NCBI RefSeq assembly: GCF_028680575.1
Contig: NZ_JAPCKI010000002.1
Location: forward strand, 1 to 64,000
Length of the DNA stretch: 64,000 nucleotides
Source of the DNA: Acidovorax benzenivorans
GTDB taxonomy: Bacteria > Pseudomonadota > Gammaproteobacteria > Burkholderiales > Burkholderiaceae_C
Direction: 5' to 3'
Shown here: positions 48,695 through 57,446 of the stretch, in pieces
Numbering within the stretch: the stretch's first letter is position 1
Layout of the letters: each line of letters starts with the position of its first letter
Notes under the pieces: generated by a model
Database searches by the model: none
Told to the model about the DNA's origin: nothing
The model's input: only the letters and a program-made list of their open reading frames with translations
Translations under genes and position numbers: made by a program

Positions 48695-49765
48695 TCAGCC
48701 CTGCCGTTCGAACCGCGCCACGCAGTCCAACGCCGCCGTCACGTCCGCCTCGCTCACATCCAGGTGCGTCACCCAGCGCAGCCGCGTGGCGCCGCCATAC
48801 AGGCTGCTGGTCACGCGCACGCCGTGCTGCGCCAGCCAGGCAGTGAAGGCCGGGGCCACATCCGCATGCAGATCCGTGAACAGGATGTTGGTCTGCCACG
48901 GCAGCACGGTGATCTTGCCCTGCAGCACGGGGTGGCTGCGGTTGGCGTCGGCCAAGCCCTGCGCCAGCCGGTCCAGGCGGGCGTGGTCTTCCGCCAGGCG
49001 CCGCACATGGTGTTGCAGCGCGTAATGACCGGCAGCCGCCAGGACACCCGCCTGCCGCATGCCACCGCCCAGGATCTTGCGGGTGCGGCGCGCCTGGCGG
49101 ATGAAGTCGCGCGAGCCTAGCACCAGTGAGCCCACAGGGGCACCCAGGCCCTTGCTCAGGCACAGCGATGCCGAATCAAAGTGGCTGCACAGTGCACGCG
49201 CCTCTTCGTACACATCGGTGCCGTGGCGCGCGGCATTGGCCGTGGCGGCGTTGAACATGCGTGCGCCGTCCAGGTGCATCGCCAGCCCCCGGCTGCGCGC
49301 CAGTTGCGCCACCTCGGCGATGTAGGCGGGCGGCAGCACCTGGCCACCGGTCGTGTTCTCCAGCACCACCAGGCGGGTGCGCGCAAAGTGTGGGTCGTCG
49401 GGCTTGATGGCGGCGGCAATGTCGGCCACACGCAGCGAGCCGTCGGGCTGGGTCTCGACGGGCTGGGGCTGGATGGAGCCCAGCACCGCCATGCCGCCCG
49501 CCTCCCAGCGGTAGGTGTGCCAGCTTTGGCCTACGATGGCTTCGTCGCCGCGCTGGCAGTGGCCCCACAGCGCAATCAGGTTGGTCTGCGTGCCCGAGGG
49601 GGCGAACAGCGCGGCCTCAAAACCCAGCAACTCGGCCGCATGGTCCTGCAGTGCATTCACCGAGGGGTCATCGGCAAACACATCGTCGCCCAGCGGGGCC
49701 TTGAACATGGCCTCGCGCATGGCGGGCGTGGGCTGAGTGACGGTGTCGCTGCGAAAGTCGGGCAT
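48695..49765 (-). CDS. ltaE: Low-specificity L-threonine aldolase
   Basis: A 356-residue PLP enzyme splitting L-threonine or allo-threonine into glycine and acetaldehyde. The start MPDFRSDTVTQPTPAMREAM and GDDVFADDPSV are characteristic, and the PLP lysine sits in LCLSKGLGAPVGS. HLDGARMFNAATA carries the cofactor Asp and Arg. ATG 49765 is chosen because a typical family start follows; a longer frame to 49801 adds 12 residues. It converges with yggS. Confidence 0.92.
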   Translation of the reverse strand: MPDFRSDTVTQPTPAMREAMFKAPLGDDVFADDPSVNALQDHAAELLGFEAALFAPSGTQTNLIALWGHCQRGDEAIVGQSWHTYRWEAGGMAVLGSIQPQPVETQPDGSLRVADIAAAIKPDDPHFARTRLVVLENTTGGQVLPPAYIAEVAQLARSRGLAMHLDGARMFNAATANAARHGTDVYEEARALCSHFDSASLCLSKGLGAPVGSLVLGSRDFIRQARRTRKILGGGMRQAGVLAAAGHYALQHHVRRLAEDHARLDRLAQGLADANRSHPVLQGKITVLPWQTNILFTDLHADVAPAFTAWLAQHGVRVTSSLYGGATRLRWVTHLDVSEADVTAALDCVARFERQG

Positions 49766-49874
49766 GGGCGCGGTCCTTGTGGGTCGGGTCAATGAAGGCA
49801 ATGACCGGCCATGGTAGCGGCGGCCTGTGGTGGTTGCCGCCGTGGGGGTAACGGCGCGCTGTGGCGCCGTGATA

Positions 49875-51122
49875 TCAAGGCCGGGTCATCTTGCAGTCCG
49901 TGCCTTGTGCCAGTTCGTTGCCGGTGTAGGCCGCGTCGGTGCGGAAGCCGTAGTTCGTGCCTTCCCAGCCCACCTTCACGGCCTTGCCGTCCACCGGCGC
50001 GATGGTGTTGACCACCTGCGGCAGCAGCAGCTGGTGGTCTTCGCCGCGCATGCGCACCGGGCCCACTACCGAATCGATGGTCAGGTCTTCCAGTGCGCGT
50101 GCCACCTTCACCGGGTCGGTGGACTGGGCCTTGTTGATGGCGGCGGCCAGAAAACGCGGCGTCATTTCGATGCGCGGCGCGAGGAAGTCCTTGCTTGTCT
50201 TGGCCTTGTAGGCCTTGGCCAGCGCGTCCACCTTGGGGGTGTCGGCCTGGCCGGGGTGCCATTCGGCCACCCAGGTCAGCTGGCCCTGCTTGGCCTGCGA
50301 AACGGCCAGCACCGTGCCGGGGATGGAGCCCGCGCTGTGGTTGAAGTAGCGCAGGTTGTAGCCCGCGTCGCCTGCGGCCTTGAGCAGCAGCGTCATGTCC
50401 TGCCCCCAGTTGCCGGTGATGACCGAGTCGGCCTCGGTGCTCTTGACCTTGGCGAGGTAGGGCGCAAAGTCCTTCACGCGGCCGATGGGGTGCAGCGCTT
50501 CGCCCACAAACTGGATGTCGGGCCGCGCCAGGCCCACCATCTCGCGGCCATAGTGTGCCCACTGCTTGCCGTGGGCGTAGTCCTGGTTCAGCAGGTACAC
50601 CTTCTTGATGTCGGGCTGCTTCTTGATGTAGTTGGCAATCGCCTTCATCTTCATGGCCGTGTTGGCCTCGAACTGAAAGTGCCAGAAGTTGCACGCCTTG
50701 CCCGTCAGATCCGGGTCGATGGAGGAGTGGTTCAGCACCAGGATCTCCTTGCCTGGGTTGCGCTGGTTGTGGCGCGCTGCGGCCTGCACCAGCGCCGTGA
50801 CCACCGACGAGCCCGAGCCGCCGGTCACGATGGCCTTGGCCCCCTGGTCGATGGCCGCCTGCAGTGCGCTCTGGCTCTCCTGCGCGGAGAGCTTGCTGTC
50901 GAACTGCAGCAGCTGCAGCTTGGTGCCCTTGAGCACGCCGCCCTTGGCGTTGATGTCCTCGATGGCGTACTGCGTGTGCGTGAGCATCAGCTCGCCCACG
51001 TTGGCGAACGGGCCCGACAGCGGGTCGATGTAGGCGACCTTGAAGGTCTCTTGCGCGCTGGCGGCCGTGCCGATCAACAGGGCTGCGGCAGTGGCCAGGG
51101 GAGTGAGGAAAGCGGTCTTCAT
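49875..51122 (-). CDS. Branched-chain-type ABC transporter substrate-binding protein
   Basis: A 415-residue periplasmic binding protein. The signal peptide is residues 1-23 (ASA-QE). The LivJ-type fold begins with FKVAYIDPLSGPFANVG and contains GGSGSSVVTALVQAAARHN and YLLNQDYAHGKQW. The long N-terminal domain and length fit the branched-chain amino acid/amide/aromatic acid class. The permease and ATPase genes are not in the window, so it is an orphan here. It is co-directional with the tetR gene, and the neighbouring acyl-CoA genes suggest an organic acid ligand. Confidence 0.88.
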   Translation of the reverse strand: MKTAFLTPLATAAALLIGTAASAQETFKVAYIDPLSGPFANVGELMLTHTQYAIEDINAKGGVLKGTKLQLLQFDSKLSAQESQSALQAAIDQGAKAIVTGGSGSSVVTALVQAAARHNQRNPGKEILVLNHSSIDPDLTGKACNFWHFQFEANTAMKMKAIANYIKKQPDIKKVYLLNQDYAHGKQWAHYGREMVGLARPDIQFVGEALHPIGRVKDFAPYLAKVKSTEADSVITGNWGQDMTLLLKAAGDAGYNLRYFNHSAGSIPGTVLAVSQAKQGQLTWVAEWHPGQADTPKVDALAKAYKAKTSKDFLAPRIEMTPRFLAAAINKAQSTDPVKVARALEDLTIDSVVGPVRMRGEDHQLLLPQVVNTIAPVDGKAVKVGWEGTNYGFRTDAAYTGNELAQGTDCKMTRP

Positions 51123-51172
51123 GGTGTCTTGTCTCCGGTGGTTGTGGGGGTCGTTGTCATGTGTCTAGCCAG

Positions 51173-51823
51173 CTATGCCGCGCTCCGCTTGCGGGTGCGC
51201 CGCAGCCCGAGCACACGCCAGGCCAGTTGCGCCAGCTCCTGCGCCACCTCGTCTTGCGACAGGCGGCCATCAGGGCGGTACCAGTTGTAGAGAAAGCCGG
51301 GCAGGCTGCAGGCGGCCAGGGCGGTGATCTTGGTGTCGTTGAACTCGAACATGCCGTCCTGGCGGCCCTGTTCGAGCAGCGCACACAGCCGGTCGTAGAA
51401 GTGGTTGGCCAGGTCCTTCTGTGCCGCCAGGTACTCGGGCCGGTACACCTGCGGCTCGCGGTACGGGAAGAAGGCCGACGGGTGGTGCTCCAGCGTGGCG
51501 CGGATCAGCCGTTCGATGCCTTCTGTCACCTTCACATGCGCGGGCCGGTCATTGTCAGCCGCAAAGTCCATGGCGGTGAAACACGCCACCGCAGGCGCCC
51601 ACGACAGGGTCTCGAAGATCTCCTGCTTGTTGCGAAAGTAGTAGTACACAAAGGGCTTGGTCACGCCCAGCTGCTGCACGATCTGCTCGATGGTGGTGTT
51701 GGCGTAGCCCTGCGCATCGAACAGCGCTTCGGCCGCGCGCAGGATGCGCTCGCGCTTCTCGTCCGACCCTGCAGTGGCGGCCTTCTGGCGGCCGCTGGCC
51801 TGTACGGGCGGCTGCTGACTCAT
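51173..51823 (-). CDS. TetR-family regulator, likely of the acyl-CoA locus
   Basis: A 216-residue regulator. The helix-turn-helix lies at about residues 25-70 (RILRAAEALFDAQGYANTT, QLGVTKPFVYYYFRNKQEI) and a helical ligand-binding domain follows. ATG 51823 has GGA upstream; the frame is open to 51868 but through the operator region. It is divergent from the acyl-CoA ligase gene across 156 bp that contain two palindromes, so it probably represses that operon in the absence of an acyl-CoA or acid effector. Confidence 0.9.
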   Translation of the reverse strand: MSQQPPVQASGRQKAATAGSDEKRERILRAAEALFDAQGYANTTIEQIVQQLGVTKPFVYYYFRNKQEIFETLSWAPAVACFTAMDFAADNDRPAHVKVTEGIERLIRATLEHHPSAFFPYREPQVYRPEYLAAQKDLANHFYDRLCALLEQGRQDGMFEFNDTKITALAACSLPGFLYNWYRPDGRLSQDEVAQELAQLAWRVLGLRRTRKRSAA

Positions 51824-51852
51824 GGCCTGTCCTTTATGCGACGGTTGATTTA

Positions 51853-51885
51853 TACCCATGGGTAGCATTGTTCTACCGGTCGGTA
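51853..51885. promoter_or_regulatory. Two palindromic candidate TetR operators
   Basis: TACCCATGGGTA (51853-51864) is a perfect 12-bp palindrome. TACCGGTCGGTA (51874-51885) is an inverted repeat of TACCG with a two-base centre. Their centres are 21 bp apart, two helical turns. They lie in the AT-rich divergent region between tetR and the ligase gene; the TATATAT that overlaps the second could be a -10 element. Confidence 0.6.
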
Positions 51886-51979
51886 TATATTGGCAAGACG
51901 CTGGCGGGTGCGGGCACTCAGCAAAAACCCTGAGTGGCCACTAAGAACCAGCGATTCCAGACACCTCGGAGACAACGCC

Positions 51980-53590
51980 ATGCCACAGACCGCACCGCAG
52001 CTGCCGCTGCACGAACACCTGCGCCGCCACGCGCGCGAAACGCCCGACCGCATCGCCTACCTCTGGTACGGCCAGCCCCTGACCTGGGCGCAGCTCGACG
52101 CGGCCAGCGATGCGTTCGCGGCGCGCCTGCAGGCGCTGGGTGTGAAGAAGGGCGAGCCCGTCGCGCTGTTCATGAACAACTGCCCGCAGTACGTGATGGC
52201 GCACTACGGCATCCAGAAGATCGGTGCCATCGTCTGCCCCTGTGGTCCGCTGAACAAGGAACACGAGCTGGAATACCAGCTCACCGACCTGCAGGCGCGC
52301 GTGATCATCGCAGCGGATGTGCTGCTGCCCGTGGTGGACAAGGTGCGCGCCAAGACCGCGCTGCAGCAGGTGTTTGTGGTGCGCTATGCCGAGCTGCTGC
52401 CCGAGGGCTCGCCCAGCATCGACGTGCCTGCCGAGCTGCTGGCCATGCGCGCAGCCATGGGCCCGGTGCCTGCGGGCTGCGAAGATTTTCTGGCCGCCAC
52501 CCGCACCGGCGCGCGGCCTGTGCCCGTGGCGCTGTCGATGGATGACGTCTCGCTCATGACCTACACCTCGGGCACCACCGGGTTACCGAAGGGCGCCATG
52601 CTGAGCTACGGCAATGCCACGTTCAAGACCGCTGCATCGGCCGACTGCAACGGCATGACGCCGCACGAAACGCTGCTGGCCGTGGCGCCGCTGTACCACA
52701 TCGCCGGCATGGTGATGGGCGTGAACCTGCCGGTTTACACCGGCGCCACGGCGGTGTTGCTGTACCGCTTTGACCCGCTGGGTGTGGCCCAGGCGCTGGA
52801 GCGCCACCGCGTGACCTGGTGGTACAGCATTGCACCCATGAATGGCGCACTCATGCAGGTGCCCGGCGCGCGCGGCATGGACTGGAGCGCGCTGCGCCGC
52901 AACCCGGTCACCAGCTTTGGCATCACCTTCACCGAGGCGCTGGCCCAACAGTGGCAGCAGTTCGCGCCCCACTGCATCTCGCACGAGGCGGCCTATGGTC
53001 TGTCCGAAACCCACACCGTGGACACCGCCATGCCGGTGGACGCGATCCGCTGGGGCACCCAGGGCAAGCCCGTGCCGGGCAACACCCTGCGCATCGTCGA
53101 CCCCGACACCGGCACACCGCTGGCCGTTGGCGAGGTGGGCGAGATCACCATCCACGGCCCCGGCAACTTCAAGGGCTACTGGAACAAGCCCGAGGCCACG
53201 GCCAAGACCCTGCGTGACGGCTGGGTCTACACCGGCGACATGGGCAAGATCGATGCGGATGGCTACCTCACCTTCATCGGCCGGTTCAAGGAAATGATCA
53301 AGGTCTCGGGCTACAGCGTGTTCCCCGAAGAGGTCGAGACATTGCTCATCAAACACCCTGCCGTGGCCCAGGCCGCCGTCATCGGCGTGCCCGATGCGGA
53401 AAAGGGCGAGGTGGTGCGTGCCTTCATCGTCAAGAAGCCTGGTCAGGACATGGACGCCGCTGCGCTGGTGGCCTGGTGCCGGGACAACATGGCGCCCTAC
53501 AAGGCCCCGCGCGAGGTGCGTTTTATCGACGCACTGCCCGCCACGGGCGCAGGCAAGGTGCTGCGCCGCCTGCTTCGGGATATTGCCTGA
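51980..53590 (+). CDS. AMP-forming acyl-CoA ligase
   Basis: A 536-residue acid--CoA ligase with the motifs TYTSGTTGLPKGAML, YGLSETH, GWVYTGDMGKIDADGYL and the C-terminal lysine in PATGAGKVLRR. It belongs to the general medium/long-chain class I group; the substrate is unknown. ATG 51980 follows CTCGGAGAC. Together with the single-chain carboxylase downstream and the divergent TetR gene it appears to activate and then carboxylate an organic acid. A repeat copy lies between it and the carboxylase gene. Confidence 0.88.
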   Translation: MPQTAPQLPLHEHLRRHARETPDRIAYLWYGQPLTWAQLDAASDAFAARLQALGVKKGEPVALFMNNCPQYVMAHYGIQKIGAIVCPCGPLNKEHELEYQLTDLQARVIIAADVLLPVVDKVRAKTALQQVFVVRYAELLPEGSPSIDVPAELLAMRAAMGPVPAGCEDFLAATRTGARPVPVALSMDDVSLMTYTSGTTGLPKGAMLSYGNATFKTAASADCNGMTPHETLLAVAPLYHIAGMVMGVNLPVYTGATAVLLYRFDPLGVAQALERHRVTWWYSIAPMNGALMQVPGARGMDWSALRRNPVTSFGITFTEALAQQWQQFAPHCISHEAAYGLSETHTVDTAMPVDAIRWGTQGKPVPGNTLRIVDPDTGTPLAVGEVGEITIHGPGNFKGYWNKPEATAKTLRDGWVYTGDMGKIDADGYLTFIGRFKEMIKVSGYSVFPEEVETLLIKHPAVAQAAVIGVPDAEKGEVVRAFIVKKPGQDMDAAALVAWCRDNMAPYKAPREVRFIDALPATGAGKVLRRLLRDIA

Positions 53591-53600
53591 TTGGATAAGA

Positions 53601-53653
53601 AATTGGCTGCTGGCGCAGGATGAATATGCGCTGGCAGCTATACAAAATATAGC
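53601..53653 (-). repeat. Copy of the short palindromic repeat, reverse orientation
   Basis: Read on the minus strand it is GCTATATTTTGTATAGCTG, then CCAGCGCATATTCATCC, then TGCGCCAGCAGCCAATTT. It is a copy of the same family as 41022, 55052 and 63531 with a good central inverted repeat (CTGCCAGCGCAT against ATCCTGCGCCAGCAG). It fills the 72-bp gap between the ligase and carboxylase genes. Confidence 0.65.
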
Positions 53654-53662
53654 GACTGCCCC

Positions 53663-56600
53663 ATGCCATCTTCTGTTCTGTTCACCAAAGTGCTGGTTGC
53701 CAATCGGGGCGAAATCGCACTGCGCACCGTGCGCGCCCTGCATGACCTGGGCATTGCCAGCGTGGCCGTGTTTGCCGACGACGACGCCACCAGCCCCCAT
53801 GTGCGCGCAGCCAGCGCTGCCGTGGCGCTGGGCGCTACCGGCCCTGCGGCGTATCTGGACGGCGCGCGCCTCATCGCCATTGCCAAGGCGCAGGGCTGCG
53901 ATGCCGTGCACCCGGGCTACGGGTTTTTGAGCGAGCGCGCCGACTTCGCCCGCGCCTGCGCCGAGGCCGGGCTGCGTTTCATCGGCCCCACGCCTGCGCA
54001 GCTCGCGCTGTTCGGCGACAAGGCGCAGGCCCGTGCGCTGGCGCAGCAGCAGGGTGTGCCGCTGATGCCCGGCACGCAGGCGGCGGTGTCGCTCCCGGAG
54101 GCCCAAGCCTTTTTTGCGCAGCACGCCCATGCGGGCATCGTGATCAAGGCCATCGGTGGCGGCGGTGGGCGCGGCATGCGTGCGGTGTCGTCGGCCGATG
54201 AACTGCCTGCTGCCTACGCGCGCTGCCGCAGCGAGGCGCAGGCCGCCTTTGGTGTGGACGGCGTGTATGTGGAGCGCCTGATGAGCAACGCCCGCCATAT
54301 CGAGGTACAGGTGCTGGGCGATGGGCTGCAGGTGATCGCGCTGGGCGAGCGCGAGTGCACGCTGCAGCGGCGCTTTCAGAAGGTGGTGGAGATTGCTCCC
54401 AGCCCTTCGCTGCCCGCGCCGCTGCGCGAACGCATTACCGCTGCCGCGCTGGCCATGGCGCGGGCCGTGGCCTACGAAGGCCTGGGCACGTTCGAGTTTC
54501 TGGTGGACCTAGCCTCCGCCGACCTGCCCTTTGTGTTCATCGAATGCAACCCACGCCTGCAGGTGGAGCACACCATCACCGAAGAGGTCACGGGCGTGGA
54601 CTTGGTGCAGGGGCAGATCGCGCTGGCCGCGGGGCGCACGCTGCAGGACATTGGCCTGGACCCCGCCGCTCCGCCCGCCGTGTTGGGTTTTGCCGTGCAG
54701 TGGCGCATCAACGCCGAGACGCTGGACGCGCAGGGCGGCGCCACCCCCGGCAGCGGCACGCTCAGCCGCTTCGACCTGCCCACGGGCCCCGGCGTGCGCG
54801 TGGACTCGCACGGCGCAGCGGGCGCCACGCCGTCACCACACTACGACACGCTGCTGGCCAAGCTCATCGTGCACACACGCAGCCCGCGTTTTGCCGATGT
54901 GCTGCGCCGCTCGCAGCGTGCGCTGGCCGAGTGCCGCATCGACGGCGTGGCCACCAACCTGGCGCTGCTGCAGGCACTGGCCGCACGGCCCGAGATGGAA
55001 ATCCAGCAGGTGCACACACGCTGGCTGGAATCAGTGCTGCCAGAACTTCTGATTGCTACTAAAAATATAGCTGATGGCGCTTATGAATCAAGCGCTAGCG
55101 GCCCAAATGATCCAAATCCATCAGCGCCCGCACCCGAAGGCGCCGTGCTTGCTCCCATGCCCGCGCGTCTGGTGCAGCTCAGCGTGGCGGAAGGGGATGT
55201 GGTGGCCGCAGGCGCCGAGCTGGCCGTGCTGGAGTCGATGAAGATGGAGCACATGCTGCTGGCGCCGCATGCGGGCCGCGTGCGCGCACTGCTGGCAGTG
55301 CCGGGCGGCTACCTCGTGCAGGGCCAGCCGCTGCTGGTGCTCGATGCCGTGGAGGGGGCGGATGCCGCCCAGGACGCGCAGGGCGCGGAACAGGACCTGG
55401 ATGCCATCCGCCCCGACCTGCAGCGCGTGCGGGACCGCCACGCGTTCACGCTCGACGCCGCACGCCCCGAAGCCATCGCCAAGCGCCACGCACAAGGCGG
55501 TCGCACCGCGCGCGAAAACATTGCCGACCTGTGCGACGACGGCAGCTTTATCGAGTACGGCACGCTGGCCATCGCCGCGCAGACGCGCCGCCGCAGCCTG
55601 GATGACCTCATCGCCAACACGCCCGCCGACGGCATGGTCACGGGCATTGGTGGCATCAACGGCGCACTGTTCGGGCCCGAGAAGGCCCGCGCGGTGGTCA
55701 TGTCCTACGACGCCACCGTGCTCGCTGGCACGCAGGGCGCGCGCAACCATGCCAAGACCGACCGCATGCTGGGCATTGCCCTGGCGCAAAAGCTGCCGGT
55801 GGTGCTGTTTGCCGAAGGTGGCGGTGGTCGGCCGGGCGATACCGACATGCCCATCGTGGCGGGGCTGCATGTGCACACCTTCGCCAGCTACGCCGCGCTG
55901 TCGGGCCTGGTCCCGGTGATCGGCATCGCGGCGGGGCGCTGCTTTGCGGGTAATGCGGCGCTGCTGGGTTGCAGCGACGTGATCATCGCCACGCGTGGCA
56001 GCAACATCGGCATGGGCGGCCCGGCCATGATCGAAGGCGGGGGACTGGGCGTCTTCAAGCCCGAGCAGGTCGGCCCCAGCCGCGTGCAGCACGCCAACGG
56101 CGTGATCGACGTGCTGGTGGAGAACGAGGCCGAGGCCGTGGCCGCCGCGCGGCACTACCTGTCGTTCTTCCAGGGCCGCACATCGCAGTGGTCCGCACCC
56201 GACCCACGCCTGCTGCGCGCCGTGGTGCCCGAGAACCGTCTGCGCGTGTACGACACCCGCGCGGCGATGGCTGGCCTGGTGGACGACGGCAGCTTGCTGC
56301 TGCTGCGCACCGGCTTTGGCGCGGGCATCTACACGGCGCTGGCGCGCATCGAAGGCCGCCCCGTGGGCATCTTGGCCAACAACCCGCAACACCTGGGCGG
56401 CGCCATCGACGCCGACGCGGCCGACAAGGGCGCGCGCTTCATGCAGCTGTGCAACGCGCATGGCCTGCCCATCGTGAGCCTGGTGGACACGCCCGGCTTC
56501 ATGGTCGGCCCCGAGGTCGAAGCCACGGCCCAGGTGCGCCACGTGAGCCGCCTGTTCGTCACCGCCGCCAGCCTGCGCGTGCCATATTTCAGCGTGGTGC

Positions 56601-56950
56601 TGCGCAAGGGCTACGGCCTGGGTGCCATGGGCATGACGGCCGGGGGCTTCCACGCGCCCGTGTTCACCGTGGCCTGGCCCACGGGCGAGTTCGGCGCCAT
56701 GGGGCTCGAAGGCGCCGTGCGCCTGGGCTTTCGCAAAGAGCTGGAGGCCCTGCCCGAGGGCGCCGAGCGCGACGCGCTGTTCGCCAAGCTGCTGGCCAAG
56801 TCCTACGCCAACGGCGAGGCGCTGCACATGGCGACCACGCTGGAGATCGACGCAGTGATCGACCCGGCCGACACGCGGGCGTGGCTGGCGCGCGGGCTGG
56901 CGTCGGCGCAGGTGGGGCCGTTGGGGCACCGGTTTGTGGATACCTGGTGA
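53663..56950 (+). CDS. Single-chain biotin-dependent acyl-CoA carboxylase
   Basis: A 1095-residue fusion holding all parts of an acyl-CoA carboxylase. Biotin carboxylase covers residues 5-455 (VANRGEIALRTVRALHDLG, GGGGRGMR, EMERECTLQ-type GERECTLQRRFQK, FIECNPRLQVEHTITEEVTG). The biotinyl domain has Lys527 in LESMKMEHM. The carboxyltransferase runs from about residue 570 to the end (GTQGARNHAKTDRM, GGGGRPGDTD). The order resembles the long-chain acyl-CoA carboxylases. Most acetyl/propionyl-CoA carboxylases are split. The linker before the biotinyl domain is encoded by a repeat element. Confidence 0.9.
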   Translation: MPSSVLFTKVLVANRGEIALRTVRALHDLGIASVAVFADDDATSPHVRAASAAVALGATGPAAYLDGARLIAIAKAQGCDAVHPGYGFLSERADFARACAEAGLRFIGPTPAQLALFGDKAQARALAQQQGVPLMPGTQAAVSLPEAQAFFAQHAHAGIVIKAIGGGGGRGMRAVSSADELPAAYARCRSEAQAAFGVDGVYVERLMSNARHIEVQVLGDGLQVIALGERECTLQRRFQKVVEIAPSPSLPAPLRERITAAALAMARAVAYEGLGTFEFLVDLASADLPFVFIECNPRLQVEHTITEEVTGVDLVQGQIALAAGRTLQDIGLDPAAPPAVLGFAVQWRINAETLDAQGGATPGSGTLSRFDLPTGPGVRVDSHGAAGATPSPHYDTLLAKLIVHTRSPRFADVLRRSQRALAECRIDGVATNLALLQALAARPEMEIQQVHTRWLESVLPELLIATKNIADGAYESSASGPNDPNPSAPAPEGAVLAPMPARLVQLSVAEGDVVAAGAELAVLESMKMEHMLLAPHAGRVRALLAVPGGYLVQGQPLLVLDAVEGADAAQDAQGAEQDLDAIRPDLQRVRDRHAFTLDAARPEAIAKRHAQGGRTARENIADLCDDGSFIEYGTLAIAAQTRRRSLDDLIANTPADGMVTGIGGINGALFGPEKARAVVMSYDATVLAGTQGARNHAKTDRMLGIALAQKLPVVLFAEGGGGRPGDTDMPIVAGLHVHTFASYAALSGLVPVIGIAAGRCFAGNAALLGCSDVIIATRGSNIGMGGPAMIEGGGLGVFKPEQVGPSRVQHANGVIDVLVENEAEAVAAARHYLSFFQGRTSQWSAPDPRLLRAVVPENRLRVYDTRAAMAGLVDDGSLLLLRTGFGAGIYTALARIEGRPVGILANNPQHLGGAIDADAADKGARFMQLCNAHGLPIVSLVDTPGFMVGPEVEATAQVRHVSRLFVTAASLRVPYFSVVLRKGYGLGAMGMTAGGFHAPVFTVAWPTGEFGAMGLEGAVRLGFRKELEALPEGAERDALFAKLLAKSYANGEALHMATTLEIDAVIDPADTRAWLARGLASAQVGPLGHRFVDTW
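55052..55107 (+). repeat. Copy of the short palindromic repeat inside a coding sequence
   Basis: ATTGCTACTAAAAATATAGC, then TGATGGCGCTTATGAATC, then AAGCGCTAGCGGCCCAAA. The copy has the same head and GGCGCTT/AAGCGCTA core as the intergenic copies, but lies in frame within the carboxylase gene and encodes about residues 463-482 of the linker between biotin carboxylase and biotinyl domain. Confidence 0.75.
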
Positions 56951-56969
56951 TTCGACCGAAGTGTCGAGA

Positions 56970-57353
56970 CTAGGAGTGCTCTTGCGACTCTTTCGTTAAC
57001 TGTCTCAGGCAACGTCCAAGTGCCATGAACAGGAGCCCCAGACCCACGTCCCACAGGGCCGCACAGGCGAAGCCGCCAATTGCATAGGATGCGCTCAAGA
57101 CCTGCAGAGCGCGCTTGCTGCGCGGTGACGCCACGCTTTTACTTGCCGCATACGGCAGCAGGATCGCTGTCAGCACAAGAAAGTTGGCCCATAACGGGGC
57201 GCTCCATTGGCGGCCCATCGTCGTCATTGGGTTGAACGAAGCAGCTGCGCCCCCTAGCTTCGCTAGTACAAGGACGATGACCGTTGTGCTGGTCAAAATG
57301 GTGAAGCCGCGAAACGAAAACACCTCTTTGAACCAACTTATGAGTCGTTGCAT
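56970..57353 (-). CDS. Small hypothetical multi-pass membrane protein
   Basis: A 127-residue protein with three or four hydrophobic segments (about residues 17-36, 48-68, 82-100 and 100-115), including LTSTTVIVLVLAKLGGAA and SASYAIGGFACAALWDVGLGLLF. A short cytoplasmic start MQRLISWFKEVFSFR and polar tail are seen. I do not recognise the family. It is transcribed alone between the carboxylase gene and the aminotransferase gene and is divergent from the latter. Confidence 0.65.
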   Translation of the reverse strand: MQRLISWFKEVFSFRGFTILTSTTVIVLVLAKLGGAAASFNPMTTMGRQWSAPLWANFLVLTAILLPYAASKSVASPRSKRALQVLSASYAIGGFACAALWDVGLGLLFMALGRCLRQLTKESQEHS

Positions 57354-57446
57354 GATTTGTGAGGCGTCAGCATAGGCATGTAAGCATGCTTTCAAATATT
57401 GAGTAGCCTCGCAGTATGCTGTACCCCCATTGAACACGGAGATGCT

